Source of the DNA: JACPYM01 sp031423495 | GTDB taxonomy: Bacteria > Acidobacteriota > Blastocatellia > RBC074 | NCBI GenBank assembly: GCA_031423495.1 | Contig: JANPFP010000044.1 | Coordinates: forward strand, 4,984-68,983 | Direction of reading: 5' to 3' | DNA: 64,000 nt | Shown here: positions 57,116-64,000 of the stretch, piece after piece | Layout: each line of letters opens with the position of its first letter | How positions within the stretch are numbered: position 1 is the stretch's first letter | The notes under the pieces: generated by a model | The model's input: only the letters and a program-made list of their open reading frames with translations | Told to the model about the DNA's origin: nothing | Database searches by the model: none | Program-made: the position numbers and the translations under genes

Positions 57116-59803
57116 ATGAAAAACCAAACCAAACCAATTAACCCCATCGTCACCGCCGAAACCAAACGCTTGCAGGAATCCGAGCAACGCACCAAACACT
57201 GGAAGCGTTGGGGGCCTTATCTCAGCGAACGCGCGTGGGGCACGGTGCGCGAAGATTATTCATCTCACGGTTCGGCGTGGGATTATTTGCCGCACGATCA
57301 CGCGCGTTCGCAAGCCTATCGCTGGAACGAAGACGGACTCGCGGGCATTTCGGATCGGCGGCAAGCTCTCTGTTTCGCCGTAGCCTTGTGGAACGGGCGC
57401 GATCTGTTTTTGAAAGAGCGTGCTTTTGGCCTCACCGGCAACGAAGGCAATCACGGTGAAGACGTGAAGGAGTATTACTATTATCTCGACGCGACGCCGA
57501 CGCACTCTTACCTAAAATACCTTTATAAATATCCGCAGGCCGAGTTTCCTTATGCGCGGTTGAAGGAAGAGAACCAGCGCCGCGACAAACTCAGCCCTGA
57601 GTTTGAGCTAATAGACACAGGCGTATTTGATGATGATCGCTACTTCGACGTAACGGTTGAATACGCCAAAGCTGACGTTGAAGACCTCTGCATTCGCATC
57701 ACCGTCGCCAATCGCGGGCCTGAAGCGGCGACGTTACATTTGCTGCCTACGCTGTGGTTTCGCAACACGTGGTCGTGGAATGGCGCGAGTGAAAAGCCGA
57801 GTTTGCGACGAGGCGACGAGGCGACGGGGCGACGGGGCGACGTGATAGAAGCGCAGCATCGTGAGTTGGGAAGGCGTTGGTTGTATTGCGAAGGCGCAGG
57901 CGAATTGTTGTTCACGGAAAACGAGACGAATGCGCGGCGGTTGTATGGTGCTGAGAATACTTCGCCGTATTGCAAGGACGGCATCAATGATTACGTGGTG
58001 AAGGGCGCGAGGGAAGCCGTGAATCCTGAACAGGCGGGTACGAAAGCGGCGGCGCATTATCGGTTGAACGTGGGCGCGGGTGAGACGGTGACGGTGCAAT
58101 TGCGTTTGACGGATAAGCAATCCGCCCAGCCGTTCGCCGACTTTGAACAGGTCTTTGCCGCTCGCATAAACGAAGCCGATGAGTTTTATGCGGAAGTCAT
58201 TCAGACGGATGCTAGCGATGACGCGCGCAACGTGATGCGGCAAGCGTTCGCGGGCATGGTGTGGTCAAAGCAGTTTTATCATTACGTCGTGAACGACTGG
58301 TTGCAGGGCGATGCGGCGCAACCGGCTCCGCCTGCTGACCGCAAGCGCGGACGCAATCACGAGTGGTCGCATCTTTTCAATGCCGATGTTATTTCGATGC
58401 CCGACAAGTGGGAATATCCGTGGTATGCCGCGTGGGACTTGGCCTTTCATTGCGTACCGCTCGCGTTGATTGATTCCGATTTCGCCAAAGAGCAACTCAT
58501 CCTGATGCTGCGCGAGTGGTACATGCACCCGAACGGACAGTTACCCGCTTATGAGTGGGCGTTCGGCGACGTGAATCCGCCAGTGCATGCGTGGGCGGCG
58601 TGGCGCGTTTATAAGATCGAAAAGAAACGCCGGGGCGTGGGCGATATGGTTTTTCTCAAGCGCGTCTTTCAAAAGCTGCTGCTCAACTTCACCTGGTGGG
58701 TCAATCGCAAAGACGCCGAAGGCAAGAACATCTTTCAAGGCGGCTTTCTCGGCTTAGACAACATCGGCGTCTTTGATCGCAGCGCACCGCTCCCCACTGG
58801 CGGACATATCGAACAGTCTGATGGTACGAGTTGGATGGCAATGTATTCGCTCAATCTGATGGCGATGGCGTTGGAGTTGGCGAAGGAAGACCCGTCTTAT
58901 GAAGACGTGGCGAGCAAGTTCTGGGAGCATTTCTTATACATCGCACGTGCGATGAATCATCGCCCCAGTTTAACTGACGATGATGGCATTACGTTGTGGG
59001 ATGAAGAGGACGGATTCTTTTATGACGTGTTGCATACGCCCGATAGTGAGCCGTCGCCGATGCGCGTGCGTTCGATGGTCGGATTGATTCCGCTGTTTGC
59101 AGTCGAAACGCTCGAACCCGAATTGCTCGAACGACTGCCGGATTTCAAGCGGCGGCTGGAATGGTTCATAGACAACCGCAAGGATTTGGTGACGAACGTC
59201 GCGTGCATGAAATCGCCGGGGCGCGGCGAACGGCGTTTGTTAAGCGTCGTCAACCGCGACCAGTTGCGCAGCGTGTTGCAATACATGCTTGATGAAAACG
59301 AATTCCTCTCGCCACACGGCATCCGCGCGGTGTCGCGGCATCACCGTGAAAATCCTTATGTTTTGTCGGTCAATGGTGTGGAACATCGCGTAGATTATGA
59401 ACCGGCGGAATCGTCAACGGGCTTGTTCGGCGGCAACTCGAACTGGCGCGGGCCGGTGTGGTTTCCGGTGAATTATTTGCTGATCGAATCATTGCAGAAG
59501 TTTCATCACTATCTTGGTGACGATTTCAAAGTCGAATGCCCTACGGGGTCGGGCAATTTCGTGACGTTGTGGGAAGCCGCGACTGAACTCTCGCAACGGC
59601 TGTCGGCGATCTTTATGCGCAACGATGACGGACGGCGTCCGGTGCATGGCGGCACGGAAAAGTTTCAATCTGATCCGCATTGGCGCGATTTGATTTTGTT
59701 TTACGAATACTTTCACGGCGACAACGGCGCAGGCATAGGTGCCAGCCATCAAACCGGCTGGACGGGGTTGGTGGCGAAGCTGCTGCAACAAAGTGGCGAG
59801 TGA
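57116..59803 (+). CDS. MGH1-like (GH63-type) glucosidase
   Basis: 895 residues, cytoplasmic. The N-terminal region (ERAWGTVREDYSSHGSAWDY, LPHDHARSQAYRWNEDGLAG) is typical of mannosylglycerate hydrolase-type proteins. The catalytic (alpha/alpha)6 half has KWEYPWYAAWDLAFHCVPL (Asp of WDLAFH), PAYEWAFGDVNPPVHAWAAW and QSDGTSWMAMYSL, then SNWRGPVWFPVNYLL. An in-frame octamer repeat adds RRGDEATGRRGDV near residue 235. The likely substrate is an alpha-glucosidic compatible solute or oligosaccharide. The debranching-type gene at 61897 suggests a shared storage or solute pathway. Confidence 0.88.
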   Translation: MKNQTKPINPIVTAETKRLQESEQRTKHWKRWGPYLSERAWGTVREDYSSHGSAWDYLPHDHARSQAYRWNEDGLAGISDRRQALCFAVALWNGRDLFLKERAFGLTGNEGNHGEDVKEYYYYLDATPTHSYLKYLYKYPQAEFPYARLKEENQRRDKLSPEFELIDTGVFDDDRYFDVTVEYAKADVEDLCIRITVANRGPEAATLHLLPTLWFRNTWSWNGASEKPSLRRGDEATGRRGDVIEAQHRELGRRWLYCEGAGELLFTENETNARRLYGAENTSPYCKDGINDYVVKGAREAVNPEQAGTKAAAHYRLNVGAGETVTVQLRLTDKQSAQPFADFEQVFAARINEADEFYAEVIQTDASDDARNVMRQAFAGMVWSKQFYHYVVNDWLQGDAAQPAPPADRKRGRNHEWSHLFNADVISMPDKWEYPWYAAWDLAFHCVPLALIDSDFAKEQLILMLREWYMHPNGQLPAYEWAFGDVNPPVHAWAAWRVYKIEKKRRGVGDMVFLKRVFQKLLLNFTWWVNRKDAEGKNIFQGGFLGLDNIGVFDRSAPLPTGGHIEQSDGTSWMAMYSLNLMAMALELAKEDPSYEDVASKFWEHFLYIARAMNHRPSLTDDDGITLWDEEDGFFYDVLHTPDSEPSPMRVRSMVGLIPLFAVETLEPELLERLPDFKRRLEWFIDNRKDLVTNVACMKSPGRGERRLLSVVNRDQLRSVLQYMLDENEFLSPHGIRAVSRHHRENPYVLSVNGVEHRVDYEPAESSTGLFGGNSNWRGPVWFPVNYLLIESLQKFHHYLGDDFKVECPTGSGNFVTLWEAATELSQRLSAIFMRNDDGRRPVHGGTEKFQSDPHWRDLILFYEYFHGDNGAGIGASHQTGWTGLVAKLLQQSGE
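57805..57842. repeat. 8-bp tandem repeat within the GH63-type gene
   Basis: About 4.75 copies of GCGACGRG (57805-57842), where R is A in the first two copies and G in the later ones. Eight is not a multiple of three, so a change by one copy would shift the frame. Confidence 0.95.
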
Positions 59804-59854
59804 CGTGGAATAAAGTCACCACAAGAAGTGATAAAAACAATGTAGCAATTAACC

Positions 59855-59888
59855 AAAGGCGCGCGACGCATCAGTCGCGCGCCTTTTT
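59855..59888 (+). terminator. Strong terminator after the glucosidase gene
   Basis: AAAGGCGCGCGAC (59855-59867) and GTCGCGCGCCTTT (59874-59886), 6-base loop, T-run. Confidence 0.93.
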
Positions 59889-59914
59889 GTCAGCAGCAGG
59901 AAGAAGGAGAAGTT

Positions 59915-60370
59915 ATGAAGTCAGTTAAACAATTCGCGGTCACGTTCATTGCGTTAGGCGCGCTGTCTCTAATTGCGTTGGGCGCAGTGGTTGACCCGAT
60001 CAACAAGAATATTTTCGGTACAGCGTTGAAAAGTTATGACGCAGTGGCCTATTTCACCGAAGGCAAGCCAGTCAAAGGCCAAGACGAATTCCGTCACGAT
60101 TGGATGGGTGCGAAATGGTATTTCGCCAGCGCCGCCCACCGCGATGCGTTCGCGCAAAGCCCCGAGAAATACGCGCCACAATTCGGCGGGTATTGCGCGT
60201 GGGCTGTGAGTCAGGGTTACACCGCCACGATTGACCCTACGGCGTGGAGGATCGTCGAAGGCAAGCTCTATCTGAATTACGACAAAGCGGTGCAGCAAAA
60301 GTGGGAAGCAGACATTCCTGGCTTCATCAAAAAAGCGCAGGGAAACTGGCCGCGCTTGAGCAAACGCTGA
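59915..60370 (+). CDS. YHS-domain exported protein
   Basis: 151 residues. An N-terminal hydrophobic signal (FAVTFIALGALSLIALGAVV) is followed by the YHS pattern: DAVAYFTEGKPVKGQDEF, GAKWYFASAAHRDAFAQSPEKYAPQFGGYCAWAV. Such YHS proteins occur in periplasmic metal or heme-related contexts, and the Cys in GGYCAWAV could be a ligand. It is not in an obvious operon, with terminators on both sides (59855, 60381). Confidence 0.85.
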   Translation: MKSVKQFAVTFIALGALSLIALGAVVDPINKNIFGTALKSYDAVAYFTEGKPVKGQDEFRHDWMGAKWYFASAAHRDAFAQSPEKYAPQFGGYCAWAVSQGYTATIDPTAWRIVEGKLYLNYDKAVQQKWEADIPGFIKKAQGNWPRLSKR

Positions 60371-60380
60371 GACGGAAGAT

Positions 60381-60418
60381 AAACAGCGTCGCGCGCACAA
60401 GCCTGCGGCGCTGTTTTT
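60381..60418 (+). terminator. Terminator after the YHS gene
   Basis: AAACAGCG (60381-60388) and CGCTGTTT (60409-60416), followed by T-run. Confidence 0.8.
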
Positions 60419-60533
60419 TTAGGTTCGGGAATAATCTCAATTCGCAGCCGGATTAACCCAATGATTCGAAACCAGGCAGTCTAACCTTACCCCCAACAAC
60501 GCGATGTCAGCGATACGAAAGGGAGAAAAACAG

Positions 60534-60998
60534 ATGCTCAATCACGCGCTTGCTACCAGAGATCACTACACGGCTCGTCCACGCCAAACGCGCTCTTTGC
60601 GGTTAGTGCCTGCACTGCCGAAGCGGCCTCAAGTCTTGCTGGTATGCGATTCGACCCCCAACACGGCGAAGTGGCGCGCGGCTTTAAGTGAAGCCGCAGT
60701 GGTGAGCGTCGCTGAGTTGGACGATTTGAATTGGTTTGACGACCAATGTTTTGCGCTGGCGGTGTTAGATGTCGCCCCTGCCAAATTGGTAAATTCACTC
60801 AAGACTTTGCGCACGCTCTTTGGGAGTAGCGACTTACTAATTCTGGTCGAAGCGAATGCGGTAACGAATGATCCGAGCTTTGTGGGCATACTGCCACATT
60901 ACCGCGCGATGGCGTGCGGACAAACTGAACTGATTCAACTCGCGCGTCGCCGGTTGGCAGGGGCTACGCCGCCACCGCGTAAGGAAATGATGCTGTGA
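60534..60998 (+). CDS. Degenerate receiver-like protein
   Basis: The start is ATG 60534, nine bases after GGGAG; the ATG at 60504 has no ribosome site. 154 residues. After a basic leader (RPRQTRSLRLVP) the sequence matches a receiver outline: VLLVCDSTPNTAKWRAAL, a central LAVLDVAPAKL with Asp where phosphorylation occurs, and LLILVEAN. The paired N-terminal acids and the late Lys are missing, so it is a pseudo-receiver that probably binds a partner without phosphorylation. Its stop overlaps the alternative GTG of the next gene, suggesting a functional pair. Confidence 0.55.
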   Translation: MLNHALATRDHYTARPRQTRSLRLVPALPKRPQVLLVCDSTPNTAKWRAALSEAAVVSVAELDDLNWFDDQCFALAVLDVAPAKLVNSLKTLRTLFGSSDLLILVEANAVTNDPSFVGILPHYRAMACGQTELIQLARRRLAGATPPPRKEMML

Positions 60999-61015
60999 AA
61001 GACAGGAAGGAAATG

Positions 61016-61891
61016 ATGAATTTCGATTGCGCGCGCATTCAAACTGCGCTGGCGAAAAACGAACCAATCAGAATGAGTAGTGAACTGGCGCAACACCTGG
61101 GTGATTGTGCCGCTTGCGCTGCCTTATTGGATGCGCGACAAGGTGTGAAATCCATTTTGCAAAGAGCGATAGCGAACGAGACGGCAGCGCCAGTCGCGTT
61201 GCGCGCGCGCATCCGGCGCGAGTTACGCCAACCGTCCACCGCGTGGCAGCGCGTGTTCTCGTGGTTCGACGGGTTGAACCATAAGTGGATGCTGGCGGCT
61301 GCGGCAGCAGCGTTGCTGGTGACGATCGGCGGCCTGAGTTGGGTGCGTCGGCAACCAGCGTCTGGTATGAGCGAAATCGCATCTCTCCAACGTGAGGCGA
61401 CGGTGACCGAACACAACGCGCGCATCTTGAAAATCGGATTTGGCAATCACGTGCATTGCGCCGTCGCGCGTGATGATTCAGCGGGCCCGCGCAGCTTCGC
61501 GCAAATGGCGCAGGCCATAGGCTACGCATGGATTGAACTCGTGCCGCTGGTGAAAGAACACGTACCGACCGATTACCGCGTGATGATCGCGCACCGTTGC
61601 AAATTCGAGGGGCGCGCATTCATTCACCTGATTTTGTCGAATCAACAGACCTTGTTATCGCTGGTGCTGACGCCTAAGAATGGCGAAGCCTTTGACGCGC
61701 AAGAGGCGATTGCCCAAATCGCAGGCGTCACGTTGCATCAAATGCGCGAGCAAAATTATTCGGTGGCAGGTTTTGAGACGGCGGCTTATCTGGGTTACGT
61801 CGTGTCGGGGCTGACGGCTGAACAGAATCTGCAACTCGCACTTCGGTTAGCGCCTGCGGTCACAGAGTTCGTCACGCGGCGCGAAGGCTGA
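61016..61891 (+). CDS. Anti-sigma-factor-like membrane protein
   Basis: The start is ATG 61016, five bases after AGGAAGG; GTG 60995 and ATG 61013 are in-frame alternatives. 291 residues: an N-terminal zinc-finger-like HLGDCAACAALL (His and two Cys, the ZAS pattern), one membrane segment near 92-110 (KWMLAAAAAALLVTIGGLSWV) and a periplasmic domain of about 175 residues (FVTRR at the end). That layout fits an anti-sigma factor that holds a sigma factor at the membrane, but no sigma gene is adjacent. The pseudo-receiver upstream may be its partner. Confidence 0.68.
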   Translation: MNFDCARIQTALAKNEPIRMSSELAQHLGDCAACAALLDARQGVKSILQRAIANETAAPVALRARIRRELRQPSTAWQRVFSWFDGLNHKWMLAAAAAALLVTIGGLSWVRRQPASGMSEIASLQREATVTEHNARILKIGFGNHVHCAVARDDSAGPRSFAQMAQAIGYAWIELVPLVKEHVPTDYRVMIAHRCKFEGRAFIHLILSNQQTLLSLVLTPKNGEAFDAQEAIAQIAGVTLHQMREQNYSVAGFETAAYLGYVVSGLTAEQNLQLALRLAPAVTEFVTRREG

Positions 61892-61896
61892 ACTTT

Positions 61897-63855
61897 ATGA
61901 TTCGATTCGATCAAACGATTTGCACTGACTTCGCGGCGGCGACGCGGCGCGAATGGCTCGAAACCAACGGCCTGGGCGGATTCGCTTCAGGCACGGTGGC
62001 GGGCGCTCATACGCGACGCTATCACGGGCTGTTGGTCGCCGCGCTCCATCCGCCCGTAGGTCGCACCGCTTTGCTTGCCAAGTTGGAAGAAACGCTCGTC
62101 ATTGACGGCGCGCGTTACGAACTCTCAGCCAATCAATATCCCAACGCGATTCATCCGCAGGGCTATCAATATCTGAAAGAGTTTCGGCTCGACCCGTGGC
62201 CGGTGTGGGTTTATGAGGTGGCGGGTCATGTCATTCAAAAATCGGTTTTCATGGTGGATGGCGAAAACAGCACGGTCGTGCGCTACGCCTTGCTGTCGTC
62301 GAATGGACAAACTGTTGAACTCGAAGCGCGTCCCTTGCTCGCTTTTCGCGATTACCACGCGCTGATGCATGAAACCGGCGCGGTGAATGCGCACTATATT
62401 TCAGCAGAAGGATTGCTTTCGTTTACGCCTTACGTCGGCTTGCCGGCTTTGCATCTTGCGCACAACGCCGTGGCTGCCGAACCCGCCGGATATTGGTATC
62501 GCAATTTTGAATATGCCGTCGAACGCGCGCGCGGGTTGGATGATCAGGAAGACCTGTTCAATCCCTGCGCGCTCAAATTTGCACTCGTAGCAAATCAATC
62601 GGCTGACCTGATCGCTTCAACCGAAGCGCGCGACATCAAGCAAGTCGCGCAATTCCAACAAGCTGAATTCGCACGCCGCCAAGCCGTGGTGGCGGGGATT
62701 CCCGCTGAAGACGAACTCACGCGCACGCTCACCGCCGCTGCCGATCAGTTCATCGTGAAGCGCGGCGCAGGCCACACAATCATCGCGGGCTATCCCTGGT
62801 TCAGCGATTGGGGACGCGACACGATGATTGCATTGCCCGGACTGACTTTGACCACCGGTCGCACTGACATTGCCGCAAGCATCTTGAAAGAATTCGCCCA
62901 GCACGTGAACCAAGGCATGTTGCCCAATCGCTTTCCCGATGCGGGCGAAGCGCCAGAATACAACACAGTTGATGCGACACTTTGGTATGTCGAAGCGATT
63001 CGCGCGTGGCTCGCTGTGACGCCTAGAGCAACTAAGGATGCGGCGTTTGTGAAAGAGCAGCTTTACGCTACGTTGACCGACATTATTGATTGGCACGAAC
63101 GCGGGACGCGCTACGGCATTCGCGTAGACGACGACGGCTTGTTGAGCGCAGGTGAGCCGGGCGTGCAGCTTACGTGGATGGACGCGAAGGTCGGCGACTG
63201 GGTCGTCACGCCGCGCATCGGCAAGCCTGTCGAGATTCAGGCGTTGTGGTTCAACGCATTGTGTGTGATGCGTGATTTGGCTGAAGGCTTCGGAGACACG
63301 ACGAACGCGAAACGCTTCAAGCAAATGGCGGCGCGCGCCAAACGCAGCTTCAACGAACAGCTTTGGAATGACGCGGCGAGTTGTCTATTTGATGTGATTG
63401 ATGGCGACGAACGCGACGGCTCGATTCGCCCCAATCAAATTTTCGCGGTGAGCTTGCCGCACGGGATGTTGACCAAAGCGCGTGCCAAACAAGTCGTCGC
63501 CGTGGTTGAACGTGACCTGCTGACGCCTTATGGCTTGCGCAGCCTCGCGCCTGACGACGCGCATTATTGTGCGCATTACGCGGGCAGCGTCATCGAACGC
63601 GACGGAGCCTATCATCAGGGTACGGTGTGGGCGTGGCTGTTGGGGCCGTTCATCACGGCTTACTTGAAAGTGAATAGCGGCGCGGCTGCGAGCGCGCAGG
63701 TTGCTCAGTGGCGGCAAGGTCTGGCCGAACATTTGCTCGACGCAGGATTAGGTCAGGTTGCTGAAGTCTTCGATGGCGACGCACCGCACCAGCCCGGTGG
63801 TTGCATTGCGCAAGCCTGGAGTGTCGCTGAATGGTTGCGTAGCGCAGCGGCATAA
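61897..63855 (+). CDS. Amylo-alpha-1,6-glucosidase / glycogen debranching family protein
   Basis: 652 residues, no signal. The N-terminal domain (REWLETNGLGGFASGTVAGAHTRRYHGLL, YQYLKEFRLDPWPVWVYE) is the bacterial glycogen-debranching N-domain. The C-terminal (alpha/alpha)6 catalytic half has the hallmark AGYPWFSDWGRDTMIALPGLTL, NTVDATLWYVEAI and GQVAEVFDGDAPHQPGGCIAQAWSVAEWLR. It hydrolyses alpha-1,6-branch points of glycogen or related glucans. It starts five bases after the anti-sigma-like gene and is functionally linked to the GH63-type enzyme upstream. Nothing recognisable lies between its stop and the window end. Confidence 0.93.
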   Translation: MIRFDQTICTDFAAATRREWLETNGLGGFASGTVAGAHTRRYHGLLVAALHPPVGRTALLAKLEETLVIDGARYELSANQYPNAIHPQGYQYLKEFRLDPWPVWVYEVAGHVIQKSVFMVDGENSTVVRYALLSSNGQTVELEARPLLAFRDYHALMHETGAVNAHYISAEGLLSFTPYVGLPALHLAHNAVAAEPAGYWYRNFEYAVERARGLDDQEDLFNPCALKFALVANQSADLIASTEARDIKQVAQFQQAEFARRQAVVAGIPAEDELTRTLTAAADQFIVKRGAGHTIIAGYPWFSDWGRDTMIALPGLTLTTGRTDIAASILKEFAQHVNQGMLPNRFPDAGEAPEYNTVDATLWYVEAIRAWLAVTPRATKDAAFVKEQLYATLTDIIDWHERGTRYGIRVDDDGLLSAGEPGVQLTWMDAKVGDWVVTPRIGKPVEIQALWFNALCVMRDLAEGFGDTTNAKRFKQMAARAKRSFNEQLWNDAASCLFDVIDGDERDGSIRPNQIFAVSLPHGMLTKARAKQVVAVVERDLLTPYGLRSLAPDDAHYCAHYAGSVIERDGAYHQGTVWAWLLGPFITAYLKVNSGAAASAQVAQWRQGLAEHLLDAGLGQVAEVFDGDAPHQPGGCIAQAWSVAEWLRSAAA

Positions 63856-64000
63856 CGTTAGTTGAACTAAACCGCTTCGCGGTAATCTGAGTCCGATTGA
63901 ATGCGATGGCTCGATAGTTTCGAGTTGTCATTTCCCCTTGCCCCAACTCCGTTGTCAGCCTTTTCAGCTCGCCCTTCTCGCCTCTATCATTTTCTCCTTT

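Overview
The window looks like a chromosomal segment of a Gram-negative acidobacterium, most likely class Blastocatellia or a relative. This is an inference from gene content: a carboxypeptidase-regulatory/TonB receptor, a VWFA-type secreted protein, a DUF1549/DUF1553 protein, NHL and PQQ-type propellers, an S55 (SpoIVB-type) peptidase outside Firmicutes, two glycogen/glucoside hydrolases, ornithine-lipid genes and an OmpL-like porin. Base composition is moderately GC-rich and even. I see no prophage, insertion sequence, CRISPR array or rRNA. One tRNA gene is present, tRNA-Arg(CCT) on the minus strand at 41533-41606.

Layout: 1-8.8 kb holds envelope and secreted proteins: a TonB receptor N-terminus running off the left edge, a LolA-like gene broken by a 17-bp tandem duplication, an S55 peptidase, small EthD, coiled-coil and DinB genes, a nonsense-interrupted antitoxin-like gene and a propeller. 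8.9-17.7 kb is a protein-quality-control island: Hsp20, ClpB, GrpE, a GroEL without a GroES partner, and a second Clp ATPase with an apparent ClpP-docking loop. 17.9-24.3 kb holds a PQQ-type propeller, a nitroreductase, a Tat-exported Gfo/Idh/MocA oxidoreductase and an OmpL-like porin. 25-37.8 kb is a chemosensory operon in the order TPR-receiver, CheY-like, CheW, MCP, MCP, giant CheA. That is the Pil-Chp/cyanobacterial Pix-Tax order, and it probably controls twitching motility or type IV pili.

38-44.3 kb carries secreted proteins around the tRNA. 44.3-49.7 kb has an exported PEP-synthase-like protein divergent from tilS, then ftsH. 49.8-54.3 kb (minus strand) is a tightly packed five-gene operon: OlsB-like and PlsC/OlsA-like acyltransferases (ornithine lipid), a DinB-fold protein, an NRDE protein and a DedA-ATP-grasp fusion. 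54.4-63.9 kb holds a GMC oxidoreductase, an exported double-VOC protein, a GH63-type glucosidase, a YHS protein, a pseudo-receiver with an anti-sigma-like partner, and a glycogen-debranching-type glucosidase.

The most unusual signal is not a gene. At least twelve long inverted repeats (arms 12-43 bases, loops 3-59) of mostly unrelated sequence are scattered through the window. Ten are intergenic. Two lie inside the 5' ends of genes for exported proteins. In one of these, the right arm encodes the hydrophobic core of the signal peptide (56092-56129).
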